Made by a program: the position numbers and the translations under genes | Shown here: positions 9,164-16,287 of the stretch, piece by piece | Layout of the letters: every line of letters starts with the position of its first letter | Numbering within the stretch: the stretch's first letter is position 1 | The notes under the pieces: model-generated | Seen by the model: only the letters and a program-made list of their open reading frames with translations | What the model was told of the DNA's origin: nothing | The model's database searches: none | Source of the DNA: Weeksella virosa DSM 16922 | Lineage (GTDB): Bacteria > Bacteroidota > Bacteroidia > Flavobacteriales > Weeksellaceae | Length of the DNA stretch: 64,000 bases | Assembly (NCBI RefSeq): GCF_000189415.1 | Contig: NC_015144.1 | Location: forward strand, 248,001-312,000 | Direction: 5' to 3'

Positions 9164-9919
9164 CTAATCATAAATTCTCTCTACTTTATTTGAAAACTCT
9201 TCACCCTTTATAATTGTTGAGTACTCTGGGATATCAAATCTTCTACAAAAAGCCTCTTTACTTTTATGATTATCGAATGATAACGTAATGTAGGATATCA
9301 TATCTTTGGTCTTCTCTATAGCCTTTTCTTGAATTTCTTTTTTTACATCTTTTACGGCTTGTTTTTTTTCTTCATCCGACAGTTCACGCTCTATGGTTTT
9401 TTGTTCTGCAATAGGTTGATACAAGTGTTCGATTTCATCATGAATGTTATTGTTGTTTAATTCAGGAACCGTAACCCCGTAATAATTTAAATCAAAATCA
9501 TCAAGCCCAGCATTTTTATAATCAATTTCACTTATTAATTCACGCATCAACTCATCATTCAAAGGCGTTATGCTTTTGTATTGAAAAACGTTTTGCTCTT
9601 TTTCCGTTTTCTGATCTAATTCTATTTTTTCAACTTTGATGTCGTAATCGGTTTCAGGTGTTCCATCGTATTTGTAGTATAAATCGTGGACCATTACACG
9701 TTTATGACCATCTACAAGATTTCCAGTAATGCTATTCCAGATTATTCCACCTAAAAAACCAACTCTTTTGAAGTTACGCTTAATGTCGTTGATATGCTCT
9801 TTTGTATGATGCTTCGGGTTATATGGTGAAAAGTTGATTTGTGATCTCTTAATAACCACAGTAACCGATTGATTGAATTTTGCATCAGGATTATTAATTA
9901 CTCTTTGTGTCATGGTCAA
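9164..9919 (-). CDS. ParB/sulfiredoxin-like domain protein (IbrB-like)
   Basis: In this 251-residue protein the N-terminal part matches the ParB-N/Srx fold: SPYNPKHHTKEHINDIKRNF, GGIIWNSITGNLVDGHKRVM, with the hallmark GHKR at residues 71-74. The C-terminal half is acidic and coiled-coil-like. It overlaps the upstream PAPS-reductase-like gene by 26 bases, so the two are probably translated together. The same pairing is known as IbrA/IbrB in Escherichia coli and occurs in phages. Biochemical function is not established; chromosome partitioning is unlikely without a ParA. Met3 (9913) is an alternative start. Confidence 0.8.
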   Translation of the reverse strand: MTMTQRVINNPDAKFNQSVTVVIKRSQINFSPYNPKHHTKEHINDIKRNFKRVGFLGGIIWNSITGNLVDGHKRVMVHDLYYKYDGTPETDYDIKVEKIELDQKTEKEQNVFQYKSITPLNDELMRELISEIDYKNAGLDDFDLNYYGVTVPELNNNNIHDEIEHLYQPIAEQKTIERELSDEEKKQAVKDVKKEIQEKAIEKTKDMISYITLSFDNHKSKEAFCRRFDIPEYSTIIKGEEFSNKVERIYD

Positions 9920-10586
9920 ATAATAGTTTTTCGGATAATGGGAATTGCTTTAGTACTTTCTTTAAATCATCAGGGTAGTTATCGCGTAACCATAAATACA
10001 CGTCTGTGTCGAAATACATTCCTACAGATTTGTTTTTCTTCTTACCGTAATTGATAGGAGTAGGCAATTGGTTTTTCTCAATGTAAGTTCTCACATCTCC
10101 ATCTTTCCAATGGCTTAACGGGTAAACGTTGTTTGTGTGGCTGATCGCTTCTAACTCGTATTGTCTTAGCTTTATCCTACGATTCATGTTATCGGATTGC
10201 TTTTCACCAATAAACGCATAAGGTATTCCAGTACGGAGCTTCATTGATTCAATTACATCTCTTAACTTTAATTGACGTACCTTTTGAGGACTGCAATAAA
10301 AACCTGTTGAATATACTTTCGTTAGGATCCAATGTGGAACTTCTATAAACTGAACATTCTTGTATTTTGCTTTACTGAATCGAATATATTTGTTGATGTG
10401 TTCAAGATCTTTCACAAAATACATGAACACACATACAACCTCATCGAATTGCTTACTCATTAAATCAAGTAAAACAATACTATCCTTACCAGCTGAATAA
10501 AAAAGTATTGCACGGTTTGAGCGATCTCTAACCGTGCTAATTACTTTTTTTGCATGCTCTAAAGGCGTTAACATATTAACCCCCAC
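9894..10586 (-). CDS. PAPS reductase-family PP-loop protein (IbrA/DndC-like)
   Basis: This 230-residue adenine-nucleotide alpha-hydrolase-like protein has the PP-loop signature FYSAGKDSIVLLD (SAGKDS at 31-36) and a conserved later segment FIGEKQSDNMNRRIKL. Relatives reduce PAPS or activate sulfur for DNA or tRNA modification. A phage copy beside a ParB-like gene points to a nucleic-acid role and not to sulfate assimilation, but that is inference. The start may be Met1 (10586) or Met5 (10574); Met5 would follow the upstream small ORF's stop codon by one base. Confidence 0.85.
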   Translation of the reverse strand: MGVNMLTPLEHAKKVISTVRDRSNRAILFYSAGKDSIVLLDLMSKQFDEVVCVFMYFVKDLEHINKYIRFSKAKYKNVQFIEVPHWILTKVYSTGFYCSPQKVRQLKLRDVIESMKLRTGIPYAFIGEKQSDNMNRRIKLRQYELEAISHTNNVYPLSHWKDGDVRTYIEKNQLPTPINYGKKKNKSVGMYFDTDVYLWLRDNYPDDLKKVLKQFPLSEKLLFDHDTKSN

Positions 10587-10728
10587 TTAAACCAAATGCT
10601 CGGCGTATATCGTAATACCTTTGTCTACGAGATACAAATCTGTTACCTCTGCCAGCGGGTCCACCACTTGCCACCGATGAAGTTCTACTACCCCCTCGAT
10701 AACCCGACGATGCATTCGTTGTGCGCAA
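10576..10728 (-). CDS. Small basic ORF with non-ATG start, upstream of the PAPS-reductase-like gene
   Basis: The frame is open for about 50 codons from a TTG at 10728, with an AGGAG about 11 bases upstream. It encodes a Gly/Arg/Ser-rich peptide with RGGSRTSS, GGPAGRGNRF and RRQRYYDIRRAFGLSGG. The stop lies one base before Met5 of the next gene. The composition is unlike random A+T-rich DNA and resembles the tail of a small phage DNA-binding or structural protein. There is no ATG in frame, so it may be a TTG-initiated gene or the 3' stump of a lost one. Confidence 0.4.
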   Translation of the reverse strand: MRTTNASSGYRGGSRTSSVASGGPAGRGNRFVSRRQRYYDIRRAFGLSGG

Positions 10729-10797
10729 TTGTCTTTGTACTCCTAATCTATAAACAACTCAGCTAAATATTTAAAATGTTAAACAATAATTATTCAT

Positions 10798-11178
10798 TTA
10801 TGGTCTAGAAATGATTTCGCCTAAGCTATATTCAATAATAGCCGCATTATAATCTTTACCCTTTTCATCTTGTAAAATGATCAATTCACCTGTTTCTTCA
10901 TCTACTAATAAAAATATATCTGCCCTTTCTACTTTCACCACCATTCTCGGGCGTGTACCTTTGTACGCACCTGTAAGAAATGTTATTGTGTCATATTCAA
11001 CGGGCAGAATATTGCCCGTTTCTTCATCTTCGATTACATAACCCTCTTCATCTACCCGACAATACCTGTGCACGTTTTTAGGTCTAATTTCTCTTGTTTC
11101 TATTTTCTTTGTGCCTGCAAGTATCTCATCAAAATAAACTTGCTTAATGCTTAATGTTAAATTTTTTTTCTTACTCAT
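10798..11178 (-). CDS. ASCH-domain protein, copy 1
   Basis: The 126-residue protein opens with LTLSIKQVYFDEILAGTKKI and ETREI, the N-terminal signature of the ASCH (PUA-like) fold, which binds RNA or nucleotides; members include cytidine-acetyl hydrolases and RNA-interacting proteins. A paralogue is at 13189-13545 and the two share long identical nucleotide stretches around the signature, so the duplication or conversion looks recent. It stands between the tRNA gene and the PAPS/ParB pair. The exact substrate cannot be told. Confidence 0.75.
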   Translation of the reverse strand: MSKKKNLTLSIKQVYFDEILAGTKKIETREIRPKNVHRYCRVDEEGYVIEDEETGNILPVEYDTITFLTGAYKGTRPRMVVKVERADIFLLVDEETGELIILQDEKGKDYNAAIIEYSLGEIISRP

Positions 11179-11195
11179 AATGTTGATTTAATTTG

Positions 11196-11269
11196 TAGCG
11201 AGAACAGGACTCGAACCTGTGACCTTTGGCAAGTTAAACCAACGAGCTGACCAACTGCTCTATCTCGCA
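11196..11269 (-). tRNA. Phage-borne tRNA, anticodon reads AAC (Val)
   Basis: The minus strand folds as a 74-nt cloverleaf: a 7-nt acceptor (6 pairs plus a T-T mismatch at 1-72), T8-A9, D-stem GAGC/GCTC with loop AGTTGGTCA, anticodon stem TTGGT/GCCAA, loop TTAACTT, a 5-nt variable region, and T-stem ACAGG/CCTGT with loop TTCGAGT. The anticodon is AAC by position. A pyrimidine at position 37 and the 1-72 mismatch are atypical. The 3' end is genomic ACA, so CCA is not encoded. It lies between the ASCH gene and a terminator. Confidence 0.75.
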
Positions 11270-11380
11270 TTTTAATAAAACAAATATAACTAAAAATAAT
11301 CAATATATTTATATTTACAATACAAAAAAGCACATAATGCCTTTTTTTATTTCTCTGATTCTCAGCTTTTACAAAGAAAA

Positions 11381-11420
11381 CAATAAGACGAGTACATATT
11401 ACTCGTCTTATTGTTTTTTC
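11381..11420. terminator. Strong bidirectional terminator
   Basis: A 13-bp perfect stem (CAATAAGACGAGT / ACTCGTCTTATTG) with a 7-nt loop is flanked by T-rich runs on both strands. It lies directly after the leftward gene at 11425-12021 and before the tRNA. Confidence 0.85.
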
Positions 11421-11424
11421 TTTT

Positions 11425-12021
11425 TTACATTGACAAATATTTTTCTAATGATTTTTTTGATTTGAACGCAACACCACTATAATACTCAGGTAAATTATAC
11501 CTATAATTAGCCTCGAACCACCCGTATTTGCCATGCATTTCAGTCACTAGAACCACCGCATATTTTGGCGCTTCTTGAAGCCTTCTAAAACAAGTACCAT
11601 ATTTTTTTATAAAATTTTCTCTTTCTCTTGTTTTTTGCCTCTCAATTTCTTGCGCTTCTAGTTTTGCACTGTTTTTGATTTCAAATTCAGCCTGCCATTG
11701 TTTCACTTCTTCAGCTGTTGGCATTTTTTGTAAAAAATAAGTTTTCTTCATGCCCCCGCCGTATTGCTTTGGCAGTTTACCAGCGTGATGCCATTCAGGT
11801 TCACCGAATACGCCTCGATAAATCTCTAATAGCTCTTTAGCTGTAATATTAACACCTCCATTTTTCTTTTTCTTTAACTCTTTAACTGCTTCGCCAAATG
11901 TCACTTTTGTCATTCTAGCTATTGCATGCCTGTTGCTTTCAAGCTTACCTGTAATATTAGTCGCTAACCCACCGCCGTTAAAGTTTTTATTGTTTTCTAT
12001 TTCGTCAATAATTGTTTTCAT
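11425..12021 (-). CDS. Hypothetical phage accessory protein
   Basis: This is a 198-residue soluble protein. A Gly-rich N-terminus (NFNGGGLATN) is followed by a helical middle with ITAKELLEIYRGVFGEPEWHH and a charged Arg/Glu-rich stretch, then a C-terminal region with KYGWFEANYRYNLPEYYSG. I do not recognise the family. It has its own copy of the shared promoter/operator module just upstream and a strong terminator just downstream, so it is a separate transcription unit controlled together with the two genes to its right. Confidence 0.8.
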   Translation of the reverse strand: MKTIIDEIENNKNFNGGGLATNITGKLESNRHAIARMTKVTFGEAVKELKKKKNGGVNITAKELLEIYRGVFGEPEWHHAGKLPKQYGGGMKKTYFLQKMPTAEEVKQWQAEFEIKNSAKLEAQEIERQKTRERENFIKKYGTCFRRLQEAPKYAVVLVTEMHGKYGWFEANYRYNLPEYYSGVAFKSKKSLEKYLSM

Positions 12022-12116
12022 AACATTTAATTTTATTTGATTAATTATTTATTTTTCTGTTACAAATGTAATACTATATTTTTACATTTGCAAAATATTT
12101 ATTAATTTTTTTTATT
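12020..12116 (-). promoter_or_regulatory. Promoter/operator module, copy 1
   Basis: This A+T-rich module of about 95 bp is nearly identical to those at 13096 and 13546. The inverted repeat CAAATGTAA / TTACATTTG (12063-12090) overlaps a minus-strand -7 box TACATTTG (12063-12070) of the Bacteroidota TAnnTTTG type, with TTG about 20 bases further upstream. A repressor bound here would block RNA polymerase. Confidence 0.7.
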
Positions 12117-12156
12117 TTTTTTCTAAGTCAGTAAACACCCTAAAGCTCGTTACTGT

Positions 12157-13095
12157 TTATAAAGTAATATTAAAAATTCTTTGTGTTGCAGAAATTGCAT
12201 TTTGAGTTAATTGTCTTTGCCAAACTTTTTGACTTGGCGACCATCTAAACGCATTCTTTTTTAAAGATTGTATAATTTCTACCTTTGGTTTTTCATCATG
12301 TTGTATCTGTAGGCGGTCAATTTCGTAATTAAAAAAAACTTTAAAACCTTCAAAAGTTAATATTTTTAATTCTTTATTTTGTATATTATTGATCTCTTCT
12401 CTGTATTGCTCTGTTACTTCTAGAAGCGTAAAAATTCTGTGCTTTTTTGTAAAAATAGGCTTTACATAGTCAGCACCGTTGTTATGTTTTTTTATAAGGT
12501 TTAAGATGTCTTCGCTTCTTGCTTTGTTGCCTTCTTTTGCTATTGTTTTTAAGCAAAGATTTGTAATACCGTTTATAAACAAATTTCTGTTAAAGCCCGT
12601 TTGCTCTTTTTTATCAATAGCTTTAATTAATAGCATGTTTTCTAATATATTATCTTTTCTCTTTTGGTGTATTTCTTTAGCTTTTTTTTCTGGGTCAATT
12701 ACTGTAGTTTGTTTCTTTTCGTAGCGACTATAAAAAGTTTTTCTAAACTTTATAAATTCTTCATTTCGTTTCATTTCTATCTCTAGTGCTTTAAGGTTTC
12801 TTTCTACTGGAAACCTAGCTGGTCCTGTTATCATTGATGAAGCTGTGCGGCTCTTTGCATCTAACCAAGCTAATAGCTTGTTAATAAAACGATCTTTATA
12901 AATTCGCTTTGTTTCGTCGTCTGTATATTGTTTTAAATCTTCTGTTAATAATTCGCTATATTCTCTAACGATTGATTCAGCACGCTTATCTGGGTCAAAT
13001 GATATATTACGATATGCATTATATGCTCTATTGTAGTAATCTTGTAAAATGTAGTTATCTTCTATTGTTTTTGTTTGTGTTTTTTGATTGCTCAT
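12157..13095 (-). CDS. Hypothetical phage accessory protein
   Basis: This 312-residue, mostly helical and Lys-rich protein has no membrane segment. The C-terminal stretch SLKKNAFRWSPSQKVWQRQL followed by TQNAISATQRIF resembles the end of small domains found in mobile-element antirestriction and methylase-associated proteins, but I cannot assign it firmly. It has its own promoter/operator module (copy 2) and is transcribed separately from its neighbours. Confidence 0.75.
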   Translation of the reverse strand: MSNQKTQTKTIEDNYILQDYYNRAYNAYRNISFDPDKRAESIVREYSELLTEDLKQYTDDETKRIYKDRFINKLLAWLDAKSRTASSMITGPARFPVERNLKALEIEMKRNEEFIKFRKTFYSRYEKKQTTVIDPEKKAKEIHQKRKDNILENMLLIKAIDKKEQTGFNRNLFINGITNLCLKTIAKEGNKARSEDILNLIKKHNNGADYVKPIFTKKHRIFTLLEVTEQYREEINNIQNKELKILTFEGFKVFFNYEIDRLQIQHDEKPKVEIIQSLKKNAFRWSPSQKVWQRQLTQNAISATQRIFNITL

Positions 13096-13188
13096 AACTT
13101 TTAATTTTATTTGATTAATTATATATTTTTCTACTACAAATGTAATACTATATTTTTACATTTGCAAAATATTTATTAATTTTTTTTA
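13096..13188 (-). promoter_or_regulatory. Promoter/operator module, copy 2
   Basis: Near-identical to copy 1. The inverted repeat CAAATGTAA / TTACATTTG is at 13137-13164 and overlaps the -7 box TACATTTG on the minus strand. It drives the gene at 12157-13095. Confidence 0.7.
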
Positions 13189-13545
13189 TTATTTGCTGAT
13201 TATTCCAGCTAAATGAATTTCAGCTACAGTTGGGTAGTAGTCTAACCCATATTCATCTTGTTTCATTTCGTATTTATTCGTTTCTTCGTCAAGTAACATG
13301 AAGACTTTTATTTTATCAACTTTTACAACCATTTGTTCTCTATCTTTAGCCATGAAGGTGACTGTGTCGTATTCTCTGGGTATTATATTACCATCATCGT
13401 ATGTGTATATGTAATCACAATCTGCATCGCAATATGTTAGCATGTTTTCATATGTCACCTCTCTTGTTTCTATTTTCTTTGTGCCTGCAAGTATCTGATC
13501 ATAATATTCTTGCTTAATTGGTAAAAGTAAATTTCTTGTTTGCAT
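13189..13545 (-). CDS. ASCH-domain protein, copy 2
   Basis: This 118-residue paralogue of the protein at 10798-11178 shares the signature LLPIKQEYYDQILAGTKKIE and ETREV, then diverges in the middle with a Tyr/Asp-rich segment. The ASCH fold implies RNA or nucleotide binding. It is driven by operator copy 3 and stands head to head with the HTH gene at 13699, so the HTH protein is the obvious candidate regulator. Confidence 0.75.
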   Translation of the reverse strand: MQTRNLLLPIKQEYYDQILAGTKKIETREVTYENMLTYCDADCDYIYTYDDGNIIPREYDTVTFMAKDREQMVVKVDKIKVFMLLDEETNKYEMKQDEYGLDYYPTVAEIHLAGIISK

Positions 13546-13640
13546 GATTTTATTTTTTTGTTTGATTAATTATTTATTTTCTGTTACAAATGTAATACTA
13601 TATTTTTACATTTTCAAAATATTTATTAATTTTTTTTAAA
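13546..13640 (-). promoter_or_regulatory. Promoter/operator module, copy 3
   Basis: Same module as copies 1 and 2, with the palindrome at 13587-13614; its distal arm ends TTT and not TTTG, so this copy is slightly imperfect. It sits in the divergent region between the ASCH gene (minus) and the HTH gene (plus), whose own -7 box TATATTTG lies just before its start. Confidence 0.65.
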
Positions 13641-13698
13641 ATATATTTTTACATATATATATAAATGCATTATAATATTTTTACATTATATTTGCAAC

Positions 13699-13944
13699 AT
13701 GGAATTAATAGTGAAAGAAGTTTGCAAGCGATATAATATTGGATTATCTGAATTAGCTGACCGCCTCAATATCTCAAGGCAGTCATTGTATGTTAGCTTA
13801 AAAAATAACCCTACATCGGATCGTATTACAGAAATAGCAAATGCTATTGGTTGTGATGTTCATGAGCTGATTGGAACTACTCCTGAATATTACCACTTAT
13901 ATGATGATGTTTCTGGAGAATGGTTGGGAATTAGAAAGAAATAA
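13699..13944 (+). CDS. Small XRE-family HTH regulator, copy 1
   Basis: This 81-residue Cro/CI-type DNA-binding protein has a helix-turn-helix at about residues 15-45 (LSELADRLNISRQSLYVSLK), followed by RITEIANAIGCDVHELIG and a short aromatic tail (YYHLYDD). A paralogue is at 16775. It is preceded by TATATTTG about 10 bases before the ATG, so the leader is very short. It is divergent from the operator-controlled genes at 11.4-13.5 kb, so it probably represses them. It converges with the methyltransferase at 13946, leaving one base between the stops. Confidence 0.85.
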   Translation: MELIVKEVCKRYNIGLSELADRLNISRQSLYVSLKNNPTSDRITEIANAIGCDVHELIGTTPEYYHLYDDVSGEWLGIRKK

Positions 13945-13945
13945 A

Positions 13946-14782
13946 TTATCCAAGCGATTGTATAATTGTTCGCTCACTTTCGGATAGATCCCATATTATT
14001 ACATCGTCTTTTTCTGCGGCTGCTTTTTCTGCGGCTGCTTTTTCCGATAATAAAAAACCGCTTCCAAATATTGCTTTTTTATGTTTTTTCTGACTCTCTA
14101 ACGCCCTGCAATGCTTAGCGTCTTTTTTATTTATTTTTATGGAAATTCCACGACTTATTATCCAAGATACATGGAATACCGTAATAACTTCATTAGGATA
14201 ATCATACTTCGGTTTATTTACTTTTTTTCGTGCATTTAATTGATTAAATTTTTCCAACAATTGAGCGTCTCCAATTATTTTAACATCTCCAAACATATTT
14301 GATAAAAAGGAGGTTTTAACAGTTGCTCCATTTTCATAAGTAATAGTCGCATTGACAACTATATGTGTTACATCAACATCGCTACTAAAAAGTGTAAGGT
14401 GAGGAGCAAATAAAAAAAATGGTATATTCCTGTCGATATAAAACTTGCAGATTTTCGTTATGATAGAAAAAGGAGGATTATCAATTACTACAGCATTATC
14501 AGGATACTCTATATCTTCATAATCGCCACCAGGATAGAATGGACGTATTATTTCTTTTTCTTCTAAATTACAATGACTTTTAACGTAATCCAAGACTATT
14601 TGATATACTTCAGGAGGAGTATAACAGTCGTCTGTTGTTTTTTTAGGTTTAAATTTATCTACAAATCCTTCATAGTCGTTGAATAAATCAATTTTTCTTT
14701 TTGTTGATTCATAAAATCTAAATTCCTCTTTTCCAAACAAGTCAACAACTTTATATGTTTTTTTGTTCATTTTGTTTTTCAT
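13946..14782 (-). CDS. Phage-type adenine DNA methyltransferase
   Basis: The 278-residue protein has TTDDCYTPPEVYQIVLDYV (49-67), PFYPGGDYE, and motif IV as DNPPF (101-105) inside VVIDNPPFSIITKICKFY. This is the arrangement of phage N6-adenine methyltransferase-like proteins. A C-terminal Ala/Glu/Lys repeat (residues 244-258) comes from a 15-bp tandem DNA repeat near 14,010-14,045. The SAM-binding motif is weak by eye, so activity is uncertain. It follows a half attC-like sequence. Confidence 0.75.
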   Translation of the reverse strand: MKNKMNKKTYKVVDLFGKEEFRFYESTKRKIDLFNDYEGFVDKFKPKKTTDDCYTPPEVYQIVLDYVKSHCNLEEKEIIRPFYPGGDYEDIEYPDNAVVIDNPPFSIITKICKFYIDRNIPFFLFAPHLTLFSSDVDVTHIVVNATITYENGATVKTSFLSNMFGDVKIIGDAQLLEKFNQLNARKKVNKPKYDYPNEVITVFHVSWIISRGISIKINKKDAKHCRALESQKKHKKAIFGSGFLLSEKAAAEKAAAEKDDVIIWDLSESERTIIQSLG

Positions 14783-14806
14783 TTCGTTTTTAAAATATTT
14801 TATTGA

Positions 14807-14829
14807 GTTCGCAAAGCTTTGTGTTAGGC
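14807..14829 (-). repeat. Half attC-like sequence
   Basis: On the minus strand GCCTAAC is followed by ACAAAGCTTTGCGAAC. The first seven bases match the attC end consensus RYYYAAC, but no GTTRRRY partner follows before the next gene. It is best read as a decayed or truncated copy of the two longer hairpins at 15074 and 16288. Confidence 0.4.
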
Positions 14830-14838
14830 GAAATTTGC

Positions 14839-15060
14839 CTACATGTCAAAATCAGTTACTAAATCTTCGTTCACTTCTTCATATTCCCATTCAAAAGTTC
14901 CAAATATAGGCTCTGGTTCTCTTTTGTTTTCTTTTTCAAATGGATTACTACCACTTAAACTTCCATTATCTCTAAAATGGAATCGGATATATTCTTCTAA
15001 CTGTTTTTGACTATGTCTTACGTTTGGTAATTCGACTTCAAATTCTATCTTGATTTTCAT
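14839..15060 (-). CDS. Hypothetical small protein
   Basis: This 73-residue acidic protein (KIKIEFEVELPN..., acidic C-terminus ending ELVTDFDM region) has no motif that I recognise. Its ATG lies 13 bases after the GTTAGGC end of the attC-like hairpin and a half attC follows its stop, so it has the dimensions of an integron-type cassette gene. Function unknown. Confidence 0.6.
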   Translation of the reverse strand: MKIKIEFEVELPNVRHSQKQLEEYIRFHFRDNGSLSGSNPFEKENKREPEPIFGTFEWEYEEVNEDLVTDFDM

Positions 15061-15073
15061 AATAATAAACTTC

Positions 15074-15203
15074 GCCTAACATAGGTTTTACGCAAGTGGG
15101 TGTTAGGCTTTTAAATCCACTTTTGTATATTAATTAAAGTTTGTGTTTGTTTGAATGTTTACGCAAGTAAATCCCACCTGCGTAAAGCCAAGAAACGTTA
15201 TGC
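15074..15203 (-). repeat. attC-like imperfect hairpin
   Basis: On the minus strand it runs from GCATAAC to GTTAGGC over 130 bp. The two ends pair imperfectly: the left arm contains CTTTACGCAGGTGGG and the right arm CCCACTTGCGTAAAA. Size, GTTRRRY/RYYYAAC ends and imperfect pairing match attC recombination sites. It lies between the DNA methyltransferase stop and the start of the next small gene, with R'-like GTTAGGC on the downstream side as in integron cassettes. No integron integrase is in the window. Confidence 0.5.
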
Positions 15204-15208
15204 ACAAC

Positions 15209-16222
15209 CTACTCAAAGATCTTTCCCTGAATAGGCTGTAAATTCTCAATTCTGTTTTTACCATTCTCAAAATATTCCTCGTCTATTTCACAGGATATGC
15301 CTTTCATACCCATATTGTAAACTGCTTCCATTGTGCTGAACGAACCACCAAAGGGGTCTAATACTACTATATCTTCTTTATCTTTATTTTGTGGAATTAC
15401 AAGTGCTAAAAGACGTTCTAATAATCTTACTGGTTTTTGGGTTGGGTGGATTGCTGAATAATGATCTCTAACTTGTTTAATGATGCTTTTTTCGTTTAAT
15501 CCAAAACAAATAGATTGGGTGACATTTACACAGCGATCATAATCTTTTACTTTATCACTTTCTGTAATTAGATGCTTTTGGGTTTTGACAGTTAAATCAG
15601 TTCTAATAATTGATTTTTCATTCAAGCCGTCATTGACGCTTCTCATTACAGATACACAACGATTTTCTTTTGTAATATTTGAACTTATTGATATATTGTT
15701 TGCATCCCAATTATCAGAAGTATCTCTATTATTATTTTCCAAAAACTCTAATACAGCATCTAAAGATTTTGTGTTTTTGAAAGTTGTTTTTAACCGTTTA
15801 ATATCTGTTATAATAGAATCCAAATCATGTGATTTCATTTCTAAGTAAGGCACTTTCACTTTATTAATAGTGCCTTTTCCTTTTGTGAAAATTGAAATAG
15901 TTTCGTGAACTCTTGACAATCGCATTAATGGACTTGTGCAATGTGATTTATTCCAGATGATTTCTTCTTTGAAAGTGAATCCTAAATCTGCTAAAATCGT
16001 GTTCCAACGATAAAAACTTTCACCCCGCCCGAAAAGGACAATGAATCCTTTTTTTGTAAGCAATCTTTTGCATTCTGAAAAGAATTTTTGTTCATCGAAA
16101 ACCCTTTCCAATTTTTGATTTTTTAGATACAAATAAGGTGGATCTGTACAGATAACATCAATACTTTCACTTGGTAATTTTGCCATTAATTCTGCATTGT
16201 CGCAGTTGTATAATTTTATCAT
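15209..16222 (-). CDS. Site-specific N6-adenine DNA methyltransferase (beta-class order)
   Basis: This 337-residue enzyme transfers methyl groups from SAM to adenine in DNA. Motif IV DPPY is at 27-30 and the SAM-binding motif I LDPFGGS at 288-294, with IHPTQKPVRLLERLL before it; this IV-before-I order is that of beta-class methyltransferases. The middle, target-recognition region carries an internal repeat (residues 188-206 and 230-248 share RCV...GLNEKSII). No restriction endonuclease is adjacent, so it looks like an orphan protective or regulatory methylase. It lies between two attC-like hairpins. Confidence 0.9.
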   Translation of the reverse strand: MIKLYNCDNAELMAKLPSESIDVICTDPPYLYLKNQKLERVFDEQKFFSECKRLLTKKGFIVLFGRGESFYRWNTILADLGFTFKEEIIWNKSHCTSPLMRLSRVHETISIFTKGKGTINKVKVPYLEMKSHDLDSIITDIKRLKTTFKNTKSLDAVLEFLENNNRDTSDNWDANNISISSNITKENRCVSVMRSVNDGLNEKSIIRTDLTVKTQKHLITESDKVKDYDRCVNVTQSICFGLNEKSIIKQVRDHYSAIHPTQKPVRLLERLLALVIPQNKDKEDIVVLDPFGGSFSTMEAVYNMGMKGISCEIDEEYFENGKNRIENLQPIQGKIFE

Positions 16223-16287
16223 AATTTTTATTATTTGTTTTATTGGCTTACGCCATTTTTGCCATCGCTTTTGAAAAAATTACTGTA

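Noticed and set aside
9164-9919. ParB-like gene as part of a plasmid-type partition system
   Set aside because: No ParA-type ATPase or centromere-like repeats are nearby, and the partner gene is PAPS-reductase-like.
13096-13188. The three operator modules as remnants of a CRISPR or transposon repeat
   Set aside because: Each copy lies exactly upstream of a gene and contains a recognisable promoter, so a regulatory explanation is sufficient.
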